Source: Favolaschia claudopus (taxonomy: Eukaryota > Basidiomycota > Agaricomycetes > Agaricales > Mycenaceae). Taken from it: 64,000 bases of DNA. The notes beneath the pieces were generated by a model, which was not told where the DNA came from, ran no database searches, and was given only the letters and a program-made list of their open reading frames with translations. The DNA is taken from contig JAWWNJ010000001.1 of assembly GCA_037176885.1 (NCBI GenBank), positions 558,001 through 622,000 of the forward strand. Reading direction: 5' to 3'. Made by a program: the position numbers and the translations under genes. This document shows positions 1 to 13,000 of the stretch, piece after piece; positions within the stretch are counted from its first letter, which is position 1, and each line of letters begins with the position of its first letter.

Positions 1-620
1 TAAGTAGTACGCTGCGCTTGTTTGTTGCTACCAACGAAGCTCACGCTGATCTCGTTCTCTTAGATGGACTCGTTGCGCCGCTCGTTATACCGCTTCGGTC
101 AGCGCCTTCCCACCACCAACCATTTCTACCCGCGGTGCTGGACACATCAATCGCGATGCCGCTGCAACGATACCTATGGTCATCTCCACGCACTGTAGTA
201 ACAAAGCACCGGCACCCAAGCGGCACCTGCACGTCCGAGTCGGCCTTTCCGCTTTCATGGACTCGGAGCTCCGCTGGTCAAGTTTCGCGCTCTTCTGCTC
301 TTCGTGCTGCATTGACACTCTTCGCAGCTCTCCCGCCGATTCTCTCGAATCCGATGCTTTAAATCCTTAAATCCTTGAATCATGCTCATGCACGAGCTTC
401 GTTGGTTCCATCTCCCTTGTGAGCCTCACTCCCGCCTCTGGGGATCTGCTGTTATCTTGCACAAGGCCCTACTAGCGCGGCGTCACGCCACGCGTACCCT
501 CCGACACCATGTCCGCTGATAGCGACGGCATTATTTTGGAGACCCCGTTGTCCGCTCCGACCTTCTCAAAGCTCCATCATTCAAGCCCGTTCAGAGCCCC
601 GTTCGATGCCATGGCGTATG
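1..620. repeat. Degenerate repeat block C, copy 1
   Basis: No gene is supported here. The tract around 440-620 resembles about 14,480-14,750 and about 20,330-20,600: all three share a GC-rich stretch ending in a CTCAAGCCCG-like or related segment and GCTGCCTC-like text. Several positions in the family (about 14,160, 14,650, 20,450, 21,250) carry a repeated CGCTGAGATCC-like word. Frames are broken in all copies, so this is probably the remains of a duplicated gene or element that I cannot name. Confidence 0.4.
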
Positions 621-749
621 GCTTTCCCCGCATATGTCAAGGCTGCCTCTAGGCTGTCGCTTTCACTGTCTGTCAAGATCCCAGCCCGCAACGTCCGAAG
701 CATGAATTCTTCTCGTGCCCGGATTTGGCCTCCCTCCGGACATCATTCA

Positions 750-2095
750 GCTTTTTTTGTGCACATGCACAGCGTCCCGCCCATAGATGTACCCTCTCCG
801 CCACTCCTCGCGAGTCGCAGCCTTTCCTCTTCCGCCGATTTCCATCCTCCTCGGCTCATCTCCACTCTCACTCGTCTTATCCCCAAACACATCTTTCACA
901 TCATGATGCGCCAACGATAGCCGTAGTGTGATGCGCTTCCCCAAGGGATGCTGATTTGTACAATAGGCGGGATACGCGCGGGCTCGCTCGTTTCCTGTAT
1001 CCTGATATTGGTGGGGTGATGATCGGATTGGATCAGGCAGACCTCACCGGGAAGAACAAGAACCTTCAGCATATACGAAGACCTCGTACGAGTCAGCCGT
1101 CGCGAAGTGGACGTGCGTGGATACGTCGATGTGAAGAAGCTTGACGATGTCGAGGAAAGCGAGGATGAGGTGCCTTGTCGGCAGTGATGCAGAGAGCGTG
1201 TCCGCCTGAGGCTGCAGTTTCGGGAAGCGCCCACAAGCTCCTGCTTCGTCCAGCTTACTGTACGGCTTCTCCGTCGCGATTGTCGATCTTCCGGCATTTT
1301 CGATCCTCCTCGATCGCAGGTCACCGGTAGATTCGGAGAACCTTGACGCTGTGGAGGTTGGGGAGGGTTTAGAAGACGTCGAGGACGACCAAAGCTTCGA
1401 GGGTGATCACGGTCGATGTCGGGGAGAACATCGAGGGTCATGACGTTTTGCCCCAACGGCGGCGGCTTGAATGACGCACGTCCATGGCAATTGTGTCTCT
1501 CGGTGTCCTCGAGGCGAATGACGGGTGTGCTTGTGCAGGGGAAACTGCTGATAATCATCCTGCAAATCTTTGACGCTCTGCAGCTCTTCAAGTTCATCTC
1601 GCCGCTACGAAACCACCGCTTTGTCTAGCGATACGTCTACGGACCTATGTAGTGTACTCGTGCCGATTCCCGCACTCATTCGTCGATCGTCCTCCATCCC
1701 CATGATGTACACCTCCGCCGATGACGAATCAGACGAGCGTGAGTGCGCGTGCCCTTCGATCGTACTGTCCGGCTGCCTCAATCACTTGCGCCGTCGTCCC
1801 GAAAGCTCGAAGGCGAAATTCGACATCCGGAACTACTCACCGGAGTTGTTCTCCGGTGCTGCCAAACATCGAAAGGATGAGCTGCGAAAAAAAAAGCGGT
1901 CAAGGCAAGATCGAAATTGGACGCCGCATGTCAATGTACTCCAAGCTTTTTCATTGAGCACTTGTACCTCCCTTGACTTGTGAACATTCGAGACTCCCAA
2001 TTTATGATTCATACAAAGTAACGACAGTATCAGGACTGGAAATGTGAAACACAAAGAAAACCACAAAAAGACACCCTGCACTTCATAAGGATTTG
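750..2095. repeat. Degenerate repeat block A, copy 1
   Basis: This block lies directly downstream of aspartic-protease-like copy 1. It aligns by eye with about 7,830-8,750 and about 14,870-16,200. A landmark is GTGGATAC followed by a GAAGCTTGACGATGTCGAGG-like stretch (about 1,115, 8,065 and 15,210). A second landmark is GATGTACACCTCCGCC (about 1,702 and 8,641; diverged at 15,780). The minus-strand frames contain a weak F-box-like phrase (ILNPIDL/ILNPVEL in copies 2 and 3), but no copy has a continuous frame. I treat it as a degenerate repeated segment. Confidence 0.5.
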
Positions 2096-2100
2096 ACCCT

Positions 2101-4163
2101 CTACGCATCTGGATGATAACTCGGCGGGGCTATTGAGCCCCCGGGATCGCGCTCAGCCAATCGTCGCATCTCCTCTCGCAGATTTCTCAGCTCTTCCATC
2201 ACTGACACATCTGCGGCGGCTGCGGCCGGCGGGGAAGAAGCGCCATTTTCTCCTTCACCAACACTCTCGCCGGGCTGGGTCACTGGATTTGAAGCGTCCA
2301 TCCGATGTGGATGGTTCAGGCTTGCCCCATTCTCTTGGAGCTTTCTCTTGAGTCGTCGTTGTGCCGAATTGAGCGGTGCTATTTCTGGGTGCTGGTCAAC
2401 TGCAAGAAAGGGTTCTGGTACCAAGTCACAGTTAATGCCGCCTTCATATTCGCCTATCGTCTTCGCGTGATCTCTTCGTCGACGTCTGCAGATCAGAAGT
2501 AATACAGTCAAAAGGGCAGCACAGAGGACTAAGGCTCCGATCACTCCCCCAATCACTGGTACAGCGGAGGAGGCGGAGCTCTTTGCGGAGACTGGGCGTG
2601 GAGGGAAACTCGTGGGCCATGACACCGACGGCGCTGGAATGATGTCAACTGTGAAGGTCTGTTTCTGAGGATCACTGTACAAACCACCACCAGCTTGCTC
2701 TGAAAGATCTGCGAACCCAATTGCTGGTGGGTTGCCTTGCCGCAACACTGTATACACACCTCTCTGTAAGAATCGTTAACGTCAATCTGAGCAAATGAAA
2801 TTAAGTTAACTGACCAAAAATGTCTCGCCGACAATCCAACCACGCTGATCGTCGGAACCTCTGATCGCACCCAAGCAGTGTGTATCATCCGTGATCGCCC
2901 CGCCATTCAACTCTACCGTCCCACCATTCAACTCTGCAGGGTCAAGCGTCCAACTGCGTCCTCCAAAGGACAGTGAAACATTCAAGGTGGTGGAGCATGC
3001 TTGAATAAAATAAAGGCCAGTTGAGTACAGCAGCAGTTCGACGTACGATATTGATAAATTCCAGAATCAACTAGACTGGCTCCCGGGACTTGCGCCCAAA
3101 TGGTTGCAACAATGCTTGTTGGCCCATAAATCCAATCCGTGTTTTCGAAAATGACATTGGCATCGCTGCTTTGTGTGAAGGTCAGCTCATGTCCTTCAAT
3201 CGTGAGGGCTGGGAGTGAAATGAAAAATAAAAAAATGAGCTTGATCAATCTCGAGAATCGGAGTTTGAGTATACACACTTGTGATGTTCAGCGCCCACGC
3301 TGAAGTGGATGTCGAATTGAGGAACTCAATGGGGCCAGTGTACAACGACGAGTTCGTTCCGCCAATTGTGAACACTCCTTGTGTCGGTGCTTTCGAAGTG
3401 CTCGTGTTCTGCATGCGTGGAAGCCAGATGCCCATCTCAGGTGCATCAACGGGGTTGCTCGAAAGAAGGGATCGCCATAACGAGGGCAAATTATTGAAGG
3501 AGGCGCTGGGGAAACCGAGTCCGAAAAAGCTAGACACATTGATATTGGAGTCGAATATGACTGGAGTGAGTGGTTTGAATTCGTAAGTAGTCCAAAAAAA
3601 TGATCACGCACAAAATGATGCGTCCAAAACAGAGAAAGGACCAAATTCAATAACGTCTGTGAAAACACTTCCGGGGATGGGATTTGCTGCTCCACGGACC
3701 GATAGTTTGCGTCACGGTGCTGGTAGATTTGTTCCGCGCAGACGATGACTTGGTGTAGTTGAAGACAGCCGAGTCGCCGCTGCATACTTGATTGCATCCG
3801 GCGACCATGACACCGGGAAAAGTGAAAGAGAGGAAAAGGGGGACGATTTGTGTCCTGGAAAGGATGAGCGGGCTGAGAGATTACCACGGGCGATTCACGA
3901 ACGGTGTGCCAAAACTGACGGGGATGAGGGATGCCTGCGGGTCCTCTGTCAGTAGAAGTCGGATTTCGGTTGAGTGCGCACGCAACGGGAATGAGACCGA
4001 CATCGACCCTGTTTCTCCGCTCGACACCGAGAAAAGAACGGGCCACGGCAGAGTCGGAATGAGGCAATACATTCCGGATGAGGGGAAGGTGAACAGGCTC
4101 TGCGTATGCTAGAGAAAACAAGGAGAGTAAAGTCCCCGGTACTAGCCAGGAGAAAGAGAACAT
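2101..4163 (-). pseudogene. Membrane-anchored A1 aspartic-protease-like gene, copy 1 (frameshifted)
   Basis: The gene reads right to left. An N-terminal hydrophobic signal starts at 4,163 (an in-frame Met also lies at 4,199). The A1 pepsin-fold N-lobe follows (SFGTPFV, then FTDVIEFGPFSVLDASF), then the C-lobe (GVFTIGGTNSSLYTG, VATIWAQVPGAS, VYTVLRQGNPPAIGFADLSE). A Ser/Pro linker, one transmembrane helix (about 2,510-2,580, followed by RRRRR) and a cytosolic tail end at 2,101. The N-lobe position where A1 proteases have DTGS reads L-S-F-T-F, so the Asp is Ser. The C-lobe DTGT site is replaced by ENTDW-like sequence. Between the words ATCTACC and GGAAGT this copy has 49 nt, against 42 in copy 2 and 36 in copy 3, so the N-lobe is out of frame. 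I read it as a decayed pseudoprotease gene; an unrecognised intron could in principle rescue the frame. Confidence 0.72.
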
Positions 4164-5040
4164 GGTGAGTGAGAGGAAGAACTGACACCGTGACGACATT
4201 AACTCTTTCTCGGCAACGGGAGATGATCATGAAAGCAACAGTGCTGGTAGGCAGGCAGGTGCGTCTTATTATAAATGTTGTGTGTGGAAAAGAAGGCTAG
4301 AGTCATTTTTGATTCGGCCTCCGTTTTCTTTTCAAACCCATTCTTTTTTTTCGTTTGTTTTACCCATCCCGACAAACGATAAACAAGTATACAATAAACA
4401 ATTGAACAGTTAATCACCTTTGCTCCAAATTGACCTGCCAGGAATTGTTGGTGAGTCGCCGAGACTCGATTTTCAATGGGAAAAATTGAGGCAAAACCTC
4501 CCGTGCTACCTCCGACCGGCGACAATCTGATTTGCCAACACCGCTTCGCACTGGGAATAACAAATCATTTGGTGCGTCAACGACTCTTAGATATCATTGA
4601 GAACTCATCTTACCTTACTCTTTGCATCTGTTGTATCGTGACATTTCAGGAACTTCTCTTGGCCAGAGATAGGTATTGATATTGTTCGCTATCGATCCGA
4701 ACGAAAGGAAAACAAGTCAGAGATAACTAGGCAGCATCCAGCGGTCCAGCGGGGGTATACAGTTTCAGAAAAAGACAGAAACGACACGCATGAGTCGTAT
4801 GTGGGCACCAGGGTCTCAAGACACATAGTAGACACATCTTCAAGAGCGGTGATACAGTCAACTTCATTCAGAGAGATATTACTAAAAGTAGGAGTTTCGT
4901 AGTTGGTAGAAAATGGGGCCAGGCGCTTTTTGAGAAGGATGCACGGAACTTGACGTGACGGGGTTGAAGACAAGGAAATTACATAAAGGTTCGCGAATTC
5001 GGCAACTTCTGGTTCACACGACCAATCAAAGTTTCTCACG
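4164..5040 (-). promoter_or_regulatory. 5' flank of protease-like copy 1, conserved with copy 3
   Basis: This flank aligns closely with 18,375-19,290 upstream of copy 3. Shared words include AACGATAAACAA, AATCACCTTTGCTCC and GGGAAAAATTGAGGCAAAAC, with CTACCTCCGACC further on. A TTATAAA/TTTATAA box lies about 105 bp upstream of the ATG here (about 4,268) and about 135 bp upstream in copy 3 (about 18,506). The flank of copy 2 (10,905-11,500) shares only short stretches. No gene is seen inside it. Confidence 0.5.
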
Positions 5041-5640
5041 AGTCATCAATTTTCGGAATCCCACGTGGAAGGGAAGAACGGGTTCATACGGTGCACTGCA
5101 GATTCATACACAGCGGATCTCCTGCGTAGTTTATGGAGGAGTCCAGTACGCGTTGGCTACAGTAGGCGGGCGAGCGATGTCCGTGGCCGCCCTCGAATTC
5201 CGACGCTGTTTTCCCCGCCGCCTGCTTGTTCACGAACTCATCTGCGGCTTGCCCATCGATCCAGCCAAGCACCGTCTTTCCACACGTTGGCTACACATCG
5301 TACCTCGCTCTCATCGCACATGTTAGCGACTCGTCTTGTAAACTTCGCCACCGCAAAGCTCTTCAACGGCCGCATTGGGCAAAGCGAGAAGTGGCTCTGG
5401 AGGAAGTGCTGGCGCCCAGGGAGGAAGGGATTTGGTGTCGGTGTCATGATATCCAAGGTGTGTCTCAGCTCAGACATGAATATCCTTTGTTCATGCTGAC
5501 AAGTTTCCTCCTCCAAGATCCCACAATTCTCAATTGAAGCTCGCTCTCTGTAGCGCCCAAGATATGCACTTAAGATCGTCAAGATGATACATAGGCGCCG
5601 TGACACTAGTCTTGGTCCAGTATTCATCATCGCTCAAGCT
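5041..5640. repeat. Degenerate repeat block B, copy 1
   Basis: This block resembles about 13,000-13,600 and, more loosely, 6,990-7,260. The minus-strand frames share FLP...NMCDES-like phrases with the 13.2-13.5 kb copy. Its end (about 5,455-5,520) also matches 36,550-36,615 on the other side of the window. No open gene is supported. Confidence 0.42.
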
Positions 5641-7829
5641 ACGCTACTGCGTTGACATGATGGACCTCTTGGGTTAACCGTTGCCCGCGCCTACAAAAGG
5701 CCTCAAACGCCCTACTACAAGTCTGCGTAGAGAGCATTGCAAGTAGACTCGCAACTCCTCATTTTCCTCGGCGCAGCAATTCAGCTTCTTCGTCTACATC
5801 CCGATCGCACGAAGACCGCTCGGCGTGGAGCCCTACGACGAATGACGCCTCGTCAATCTACATTGGCATCCTCCGACTGCGGATGTCGTCTTGGCAGGTC
5901 CTCCGAGGTGCAGGAAAAGCGAATCCCCCCCCCACACAGGCGCATGCAACGGATGCGATTCATCCCCCAGTCGATCTCCAGCATTCGGCTCACTCTCCGC
6001 CGAAACGACAATCCCGCATTCACGAATCATCACCGCCGGCCTTCTCTTTCTCCAGAGCCGCCCTCTACCTGTGTCTCTTCTCCACCAGAAGGGAGAGCAG
6101 CGATGTTGTCGTTGGCAGAACGACGCGTTGACGCTGAGCGAGGTATGACGAGTCGAATACGTCGACTGGACAAGGGATGGAGCCTCTGTGGGGTCGAGGT
6201 GTAACGCAGGTTGCAGGGTGAAAGCGGATGGTGCGTCGTTTTGTTCGTCCGCGTTCGACGTGTCGCGATCGTCTGATTTAGATGTCCATTCAAACGATTG
6301 CCTGCAATTCAGGCTTATGTTGATGCACTTACTGGAAAGCGGCGAGGAAGGCACATAGGTATCAGGTACGCGACATACACTTTCTCCGCTCAAGCTCTCG
6401 CAGGCTGATTATCATCACGCTATATCGCTAGGCTCGCATCGACGACTGAGGCTACGCTAATCCGTCTAATCCGCCTACGTATACGTATACCCGACCTACG
6501 AATTCGCAATACGCTTCTACCGGTGGTAATGCAGCGACAGTCTGCGGCAGACTTGTCGGACGTTATGCGGAAGGAAGAGCCGCAGGCGAATGGTATACGG
6601 GATGCGTGCCGATGGTGTCGCTAAGAGCGGCGGCGTGTGGGAGTCGAGTGCAGAGGCAGGAGGCGGACGAGAGGTGTTCATGACCAGATCGACTTGCGAC
6701 GTTTTCTCGTGGTATGGTCCTCCCCGGCACTGCTGCCGCATATCCTATCCTATACATCCATGTCGCCGGATTCCACTCGGATTCCCTCCCATCCCATCTC
6801 ACCGCCCGCTTGCGCATCTATCCATCCTTCCTTCCTTCCGGCCGCTCTTGTCCCCGAGGTCCGCGCCGCTTTCTTCTTTCTGCTTAAAGATTCGTTGCGC
6901 TTTTCGCGCCGTCCCGAACAGCACCGTTCGTTGACCGCGTCGACAAACCGTCGGTCCGTCTCTACATGCGTCGCTGTTCCCAGCCTATCGCCTGTAGCCG
7001 CCCGTTTTCATCTTCGCTACCAAGGACCGCGTTGGGCGTCGACGCCGAGAGGCGGCTCTGGAGTTGGCGCTGGGACATGGAAGGACGGAGGGTGTCGAGA
7101 GTAGACTATATGCCCTCAGTGGCACGCGACAACGGGTGCGTCTTCGTTGTCATTCACGTTCCGCTCTCGCTCAATCACATCCATTAATTCTAGGAGGCGG
7201 CTGCTTGTTCCGCGGGAGGGTGAATACGTCGAAGATGCGTCGCTGCCAAGATACCAATTACAAACGCGGTATGCGCCGCCGTTGCGCTGCCGATTTGGGT
7301 TTCTACTACGAAGGAGGCATGCGACTCGCCGCATCCCGCTGCATCCCTTGGCTTCTTTTCCTTCACTGATCGATGCACTATCCCGACATTAGCCTGTAAT
7401 CAATGGTCATCAACGGAGGCGGTGGACGAATATGGCTGCACCTACGATAATCGTATCCCAAGGGAATCGCAGCGTCGGGGGCGAGGCGCGGACGTGCTGT
7501 GGGTGAGGCGTGAGCGTACATAGGTGGCTCAAGTCGTCGCGCCGTTGAATCTCTGGCTCGACGAGGGGGGTTGGGTCTCCAACCTTCCGCTCCCCATACA
7601 TCCAATCCTCCCCCCATTTAATTTTTTAGTGCAGATCGAGAGGAAATGTCCGCCGGATTCTTCCACATTATGAGCACCGTCAAGCTCATTGACCTTCCCC
7701 CACTCCTCCGCGCATTTCGTGCCTCGCTCCTTGATTCACCTTGGTCCTCCTTTTACGATGCACAGAAGCTCCGGTCTTGCTCCCTGCCCCCTTCCTCTGC
7801 TTGGTTGCGGTTCCAGACACCCAAACGCA
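5641..7829. other. No supported gene; degenerate GC-rich sequence
   Basis: Only short overlapping frames are present, with no recognisable domain. The part around 7,020-7,200 is related to 13,400-13,600: both have GTCGACGCCGA/CACCGACGCCGA, GAGGGTGTCGAGAG and ATGCCCTCAG in the same order. It is best read as decayed duplicate sequence of the array. Confidence 0.4.
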
Positions 7830-8750
7830 TCCATGCATCCACCGACGATGGCCATGGCGTGACGTACCAGAGGGATGCTCATATGTGCAATGGGCAGGAC
7901 ACGCGCCTCCTCTCTTGGTATTGGCGGGTGCGTGGTCGCCGAGGGCGAGGATCTGGCCCAGGCGGATCTCTTCGACACTGAGGTCGGGAACGACGAGAAC
8001 TCGACTCGGAGCATATACATGGGCGAGGACTTTGTATGAGTCAGCGTCGCGAAGTGGACATGCGTGGATACCTCGTCGACGTGGAGAAGCTGGACGACGT
8101 CGAGGTTGGCGAGTATGCGGGCTAGCCTTTCGGCAGTGAGTAAGAGAGCGTGTCTCCTGCAGCTCCGTGAAGATGTCACAAGCTTTCGTAGCTGGCTGTA
8201 TGTCTCCTCCGCTGCGCCTGTCCATCTTCCAGCATTTTGTGTCTCCCTCAATCGCCGGTCGGCAGTGGATCTGGAGAGGTCGATGGGGTTGAGGATGGGG
8301 AGGATCTCGAAGACCTCGAGGACGCCCAAAGCTTCGAGGCTGATGACGACATCGTCGGCGTTGGGAACAGCATCAAGGGTCACAATGCTTTGTCTCGATG
8401 GCGGCGGCCTGATGATGAATGTCCATGACAGTTGCGTGTCTCGGTATCCTCGAGGCGGATGCTGCAGAGGGTTTGCTGCAGGAGGACGAAAATGCTGACA
8501 ACCATCCTGCAAATCTTTTACGCTCTGCAGCCCTCCGAGTTCATCCCGCCGCTACGAAGCTACAGAGATACGTACTCCGGATCTATGTATTGTACTCTTG
8601 CGCACTCCCGCACCCAGTTGTCGATCTGCCTCCATCCTCACGATGTACACCTCCGCCTATGATGAACGGGACGAGCGTGAGCGAACATATGCTTCAGCGT
8701 CCTACTTCCCAGCTGGCTGTGCTGGTGCCAAGTCATGGTTGATACAAAGT
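7830..8750. repeat. Degenerate repeat block A, copy 2
   Basis: This is the second copy of the block found at 750-2,095 and 14,870-16,260, in the same place immediately downstream of a protease-like gene. A 258-codon minus-strand frame (7,736-8,512) contains EVFEILPILNPIDL, which faintly recalls an F-box. The frame does not hold in the other copies, so I do not call a gene. Confidence 0.5.
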
Positions 8751-8792
8751 AACGACAGTGGTGGACAGATGCCCAAAAAACAATAAAAATCA

Positions 8793-10904
8793 CTACGCTG
8801 GATGATAACTCGGCGGGGCTATTGAGCCCCTGGGATCTCGCTCCGCCAATCGTCGCATCGCCTCTAGGAAATTTCCCAGCTGTTCCATAATCGACACATC
8901 TATAGCTACGGCTGCGGCTGGCAAGGAAGAATTGACATTTTCTCTTCCTCCGGCAGTCTCGCCGGGCTGAGTCGCTGAACTCGAACCACCGTCAGTCCGA
9001 TACACATAGATCGGGCTTGCAGAATTCGCTTGGAGCTTTCTCTTGAATCGCCGTTGCGCCGAGTTGAGCGGTGCCATTTCTGGGTGCTCGTCAACTGCGA
9101 CAAAAGGTTCTGGTGTTGAGTCACATTTGACGCCGCCTTCCTCTGGGCGACGTTGTCGTCGATGTCTGCGGGCCAAATGTAATGTAACCAAAATGGCGGC
9201 GCAGAGGATCAAGCCTCCAACCGCTCCGCTAACCACAGCGGCAACAGAGATTTTCTTTGCGGAGACTGGGGGCGGAGTGCCAGAGGCGACAATGGAACTA
9301 GAAGGCGATGATGCTGAGCCCGAAAAGGCGGCGGAAGGCAAAGTCGGTGATGGTGCTGGAATGAGGTCAACTGTGAAGGTCTGTCTCATAGGACTACTGC
9401 ACGAACCACCGCCAGCTTGCTCTGAAAGTTCTGCGAAGCCAATTGCTGGTGGGTTGCCTTGCCGCAACACTGTATACACGCCTCTCTGTAAAAAAATAGG
9501 TCGATGACAACCTGGACAAATAAAAATACGTTGACTAGCCAAGAATGTGTCGCCGAAAATCCAGCCAGGCTGATCCTCCGCCTCGTCGAAACCTATGATC
9601 GCACCAAAGCACTGTCCATCAGGCAGGTTGCCCGTCCCACCATTCAACTCTGCAGGATTAAGCATCCAATTTCGTCCTCCAAAGGATACTGAAACATTCA
9701 GAGTGGTGGAGCATGCTTGAATGAAATGAGGCCAGTTCAGTGCAGCTGCAGTTCCGACGTACGATATTGATAATTTCCAGGGAAATCAGGATGAGCTACA
9801 CTGGCTCCCGGAACTTGTGCCCAAATGGTTGCAACGATGCTTATTGGACCAAAGATCGATGTCGTTCCCACGTCGAAAGCAACATCGTTGCGGCGTTTTG
9901 TGAGGGTCAACTCATGTCCTTGCACTGTGAGTGCTGGGAGTGGAATGAAGAATGATAGAATGAGCTTGATCAGCTTGAGAATAAGAGATTGGGCATACGA
10001 ACTTGTGATGTTTAACACCCACGCTGAAGTGGATGTTGAATCGAGAAAGTCAACGGCGCCGGTGTACAATGACGAGTTTGTTCCGCCAAATGTGAAGACT
10101 CCCGGTGTTGGCGCTTTCGAAGTGCTCATGTTCTGCATGCGTGAAAGCCAGATGCCCATCTCCGGCACATCGACAGAGTTGCTCGAAAGAAGGGATTGCC
10201 ATGACGAGGGCAAATTTTGGAACGAGGCGCTGGGGAAACTGAGTCCGAACATGCCACCATAGTCGACTTTGTTGCTGTATGTAATTACAACTGGAGTGGG
10301 TGGCTTGAATCGGATGTAGCTGATGCAACAAATGACCACGCACAAAACGATGCGTCCAAAACGGAGAATGGACCAAAGCTGAGTACGTCTGTGAAAACAC
10401 TTCCTGGAATGGAACCCGAGCCGAGCTGGCTGATTATTTGCCCGCCGGTAGATATGTTCCGCGCAGACGATGAGTCGGTGTGGTTGAACGTAGACGACTC
10501 GTTGCATGGTTTATTGCATCCGAAGACGACAGTACCGGGAAGAGTAATAGAGAGTGCAAGTTGGAGGGTTTGCAACCTGGACGGGATGAGCATGCTGTAA
10601 AATTACAACAGGCGATACACGAACGGTGTGCCGAAACTGATTGAGATGAGGTGTGCACCAAGGGCGGGTGCCTGCAAGTACTCTGTGTCAGTATAGTTCA
10701 AGTTCCGACTGGCCGCCCACGTACCGCAAGAAGACCGGCATCGAACCTGTTCCTCCGTTCGACACCAAGCAAAGAACGGGCCACGGCAGAGTCGGAATGA
10801 GGCAATACACGGCGAATGAGCGGAAGGTGAACGGGCTCGGCGTATGCTGGACAAAACAAGGAGAGTATAGACCCCGGTACTAGCCAGAACTTGGGTGAGA
10901 ACAT
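8793..10904 (-). CDS. Membrane-anchored A1 aspartic-protease homologue, copy 2 (best-preserved copy)
   Basis: The start at 10,904 gives a hydrophobic signal peptide ending near AYAEP. At least six short introns are needed. Exons read SFGTPFV, LQLALSITLPGTVVFGC, SVFTDVLSFGPFSVLDASF, GGMFGLSFPSASFQNLP, then the C-lobe GVFTFGGTNSSLYTG, FDVGTTSIFGP, VATIWAQVPGAS, CFGAIIGFDEAEDQPG and YTVLRQGNPPAIGFAELSE. A Ser/Pro-rich stalk, one transmembrane helix (about 9,170-9,235, followed by RRHRRQRR) and a tail ending SIAPPSYHPA follow. The C-lobe DTGT is present as DVGTT, keeping the catalytic Asp. The N-lobe DTGS is SITL, so the first Asp is Ser. A1 peptidases need both Asp residues, so this is predicted to be a non-peptidase homologue at the cell surface or in a secretory compartment. 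It could serve in binding or be a decaying gene. Confidence 0.72.
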
Positions 10905-13000
10905 GGTGAGTGACCGAACCTGAGGAAAGCAGTGAATGAGGCAGTAAGAGGAGGAATTGACACAAAATTCACTTTTTTTAGAGCAGCGGGAGATGATCAT
11001 TGACATGAAAACAGACATGTTAAACAGCGTATGTGTTGACGGTGACTAGGGACACGATCGCGCATTCCATTTTTCTGGACTACGCTATGTTCAGGCTCAA
11101 CCCTGCTGAAAATATTAGATATCCTGTCAGGTCCCGTACGAGTTGTGGAAAAATAGACGGCTAGAGTCATCTTTGATATTGTTTGATGCGAGCGCAAAAC
11201 AGCGAAACTTGGCAGACGTGAGCAGCGCAAGATAGCTTCAAAGGGAAACTGAGGTGATAAACAGCAAGTCGTATCTGGAGGCTGAAAGTCGGACAAGACA
11301 CAAGAACGGTGATCCAGTCATTCAGTCTTTCAGAGAAATCAAAGAGAAATGCTTGAAGTAGGAATCCTGTACAGTTGGTAGAAAGCGGGAGCCACGCGCT
11401 TTTCGAGAAGGGTTTCCCTAATATCGTCCTTCGCGCCAATTCGTCAACAGGTAGGTGACGACGGAGAGACAAGGAAGGTTCGGCGAATTCCAGTTCAGCC
11501 ACGTTGCCAGTAACAGACGCCGTGAGACGAGTTGCAACAGTGATACGTATAGCACATTAGCAGAGGATGGATTATCATGACGAGGGACTTCGAGTTGAGG
11601 TATATATGATCAAGATGCGATACGGGTCGTATGCGAGTCGGATGTATGGTTGATGTATGATGAGAGCGGGGAGAAAAATTCTGGAAAGATCTATGTAGCA
11701 CCCCGAGGTGCTGGAGTAGGTGCCCTGAGTACTATGACCCTTAGGTACCCCGGGGTGAAATAAATTTGTTTCGAAATTCAATTGGGAGTCGGTGCGGACC
11801 GTGAGGGGACCCGCGCAGCCGTCGACTCGGATGTTTGCAAAAAGCCCCGCTCATTCCTAGATTCAGTCAAAGAATTGATTGACTACTTGCGTGCACCTTC
11901 TACCGCTGGAAGCGGGGAATCTGTAGTCTCTTGCACAGACTTCAACTCGATAACTCGTTACGAAGGGAATTTGGAAGACTCGAAACTCGAAAGGGCTGGA
12001 AGGTGGCTGTGCACGGCAATCAGTCGAATCACCTCTCAAGGAGCAGACCAACGAAATGCGCACAATCTGCCGGGTCCTCTGGTCGTTGCGCCACTTTCTT
12101 TCTTTCTTCTCGGTTTTTTTATGTCTTTTTGTGCTAGTTGGAAGGAAATAGCAGGTGGAAGATGGGGTGGGTTTCTCCTTCGCAAGGTTGGAGCCGAGGC
12201 TGTTTTCGTTCACTGTGCGGTCATTGTTCGTTTCGACGGTTTCGTTGAACGTGCTGGGTGGCATGATCCGAGTCGTTGCCCCGCGCGCATTTGTCGAGCT
12301 TTCGCAGTCATTTCTCCACCCGCAGGAACTTCCTCTCCTCACTCGGACTCCGACTTCCAGCCCGTGTAACGAGCCTGGTTCCTCAACATGCGGGTGCGGG
12401 TGCGGAAGCGGCGTGGATATCCAGTGTCCTTCCCTACTCAGGCTTGGTGCGTCGGCAGTGGGTAGTAGGCACGAGGTTCAGGACGTGGACGAGAAGATAC
12501 GTGCGGCGGGTGCGAGATTGCGCAAAGCGGCTCGAAGGTGAAGGATGGGGAGGTGCAGGTCAGGATCTCATTCATTGGGGTGGATGGAAAGTCGGGGAAG
12601 GTCTTGCGGCCGCACGTCGGGGATGGCGAGTCAGCATGGCGGAGGAGCTCATCGATGTGATCCCGACCCTCCTCGTGGCGGATGGGCGGGCTTGCTAGCA
12701 GATTTGACGAAGCTACTGCGCTCATCCAATGCAGCTCTTCATCTTGCTGCGTGAGCCCGCTACAGTAAAGCTAAGAGCTCGCTTTTCGAGTCCACGCCAT
12801 GCTTCTGTGTTTCCTCCCCGCGGCTCGTTAATCTTTCGACGCTACTCTTGGCTTTCTTCCGTCTGGCCAAGCACCCTCGGCAATTTGGTGCATCCCCTTG
12901 CTGGTGGGCGGAACGTTTAGCTCAAATAGCGAACTGAATCGAAAATGGTGTTACCAACGCTCGTCTTCGTTGTGTAACGGTGTGAGCGGATGGGTCCGGA
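10905..13000. other. No supported gene; 5' flank of copy 2 and unique sequence
   Basis: The longest frame (11,782-12,369 +, 195 codons) has no recognisable domain, no good start context and a biased composition. It may be chance. The segment 10,905-11,500 is the diverged 5' flank of protease-like copy 2. Nothing else could be identified. Confidence 0.4.

Noticed and set aside
7736..8512. 258-codon minus frame resembling an F-box protein
   Set aside because: The F-box-like phrase is weak, the frame is not kept in the two sister blocks, and there is no continuation after the motif.
11782..12369. 195-codon plus frame between protease-like copies 2 and 3
   Set aside because: No domain, no repeat partner and irregular composition; listed only as part of the gap.
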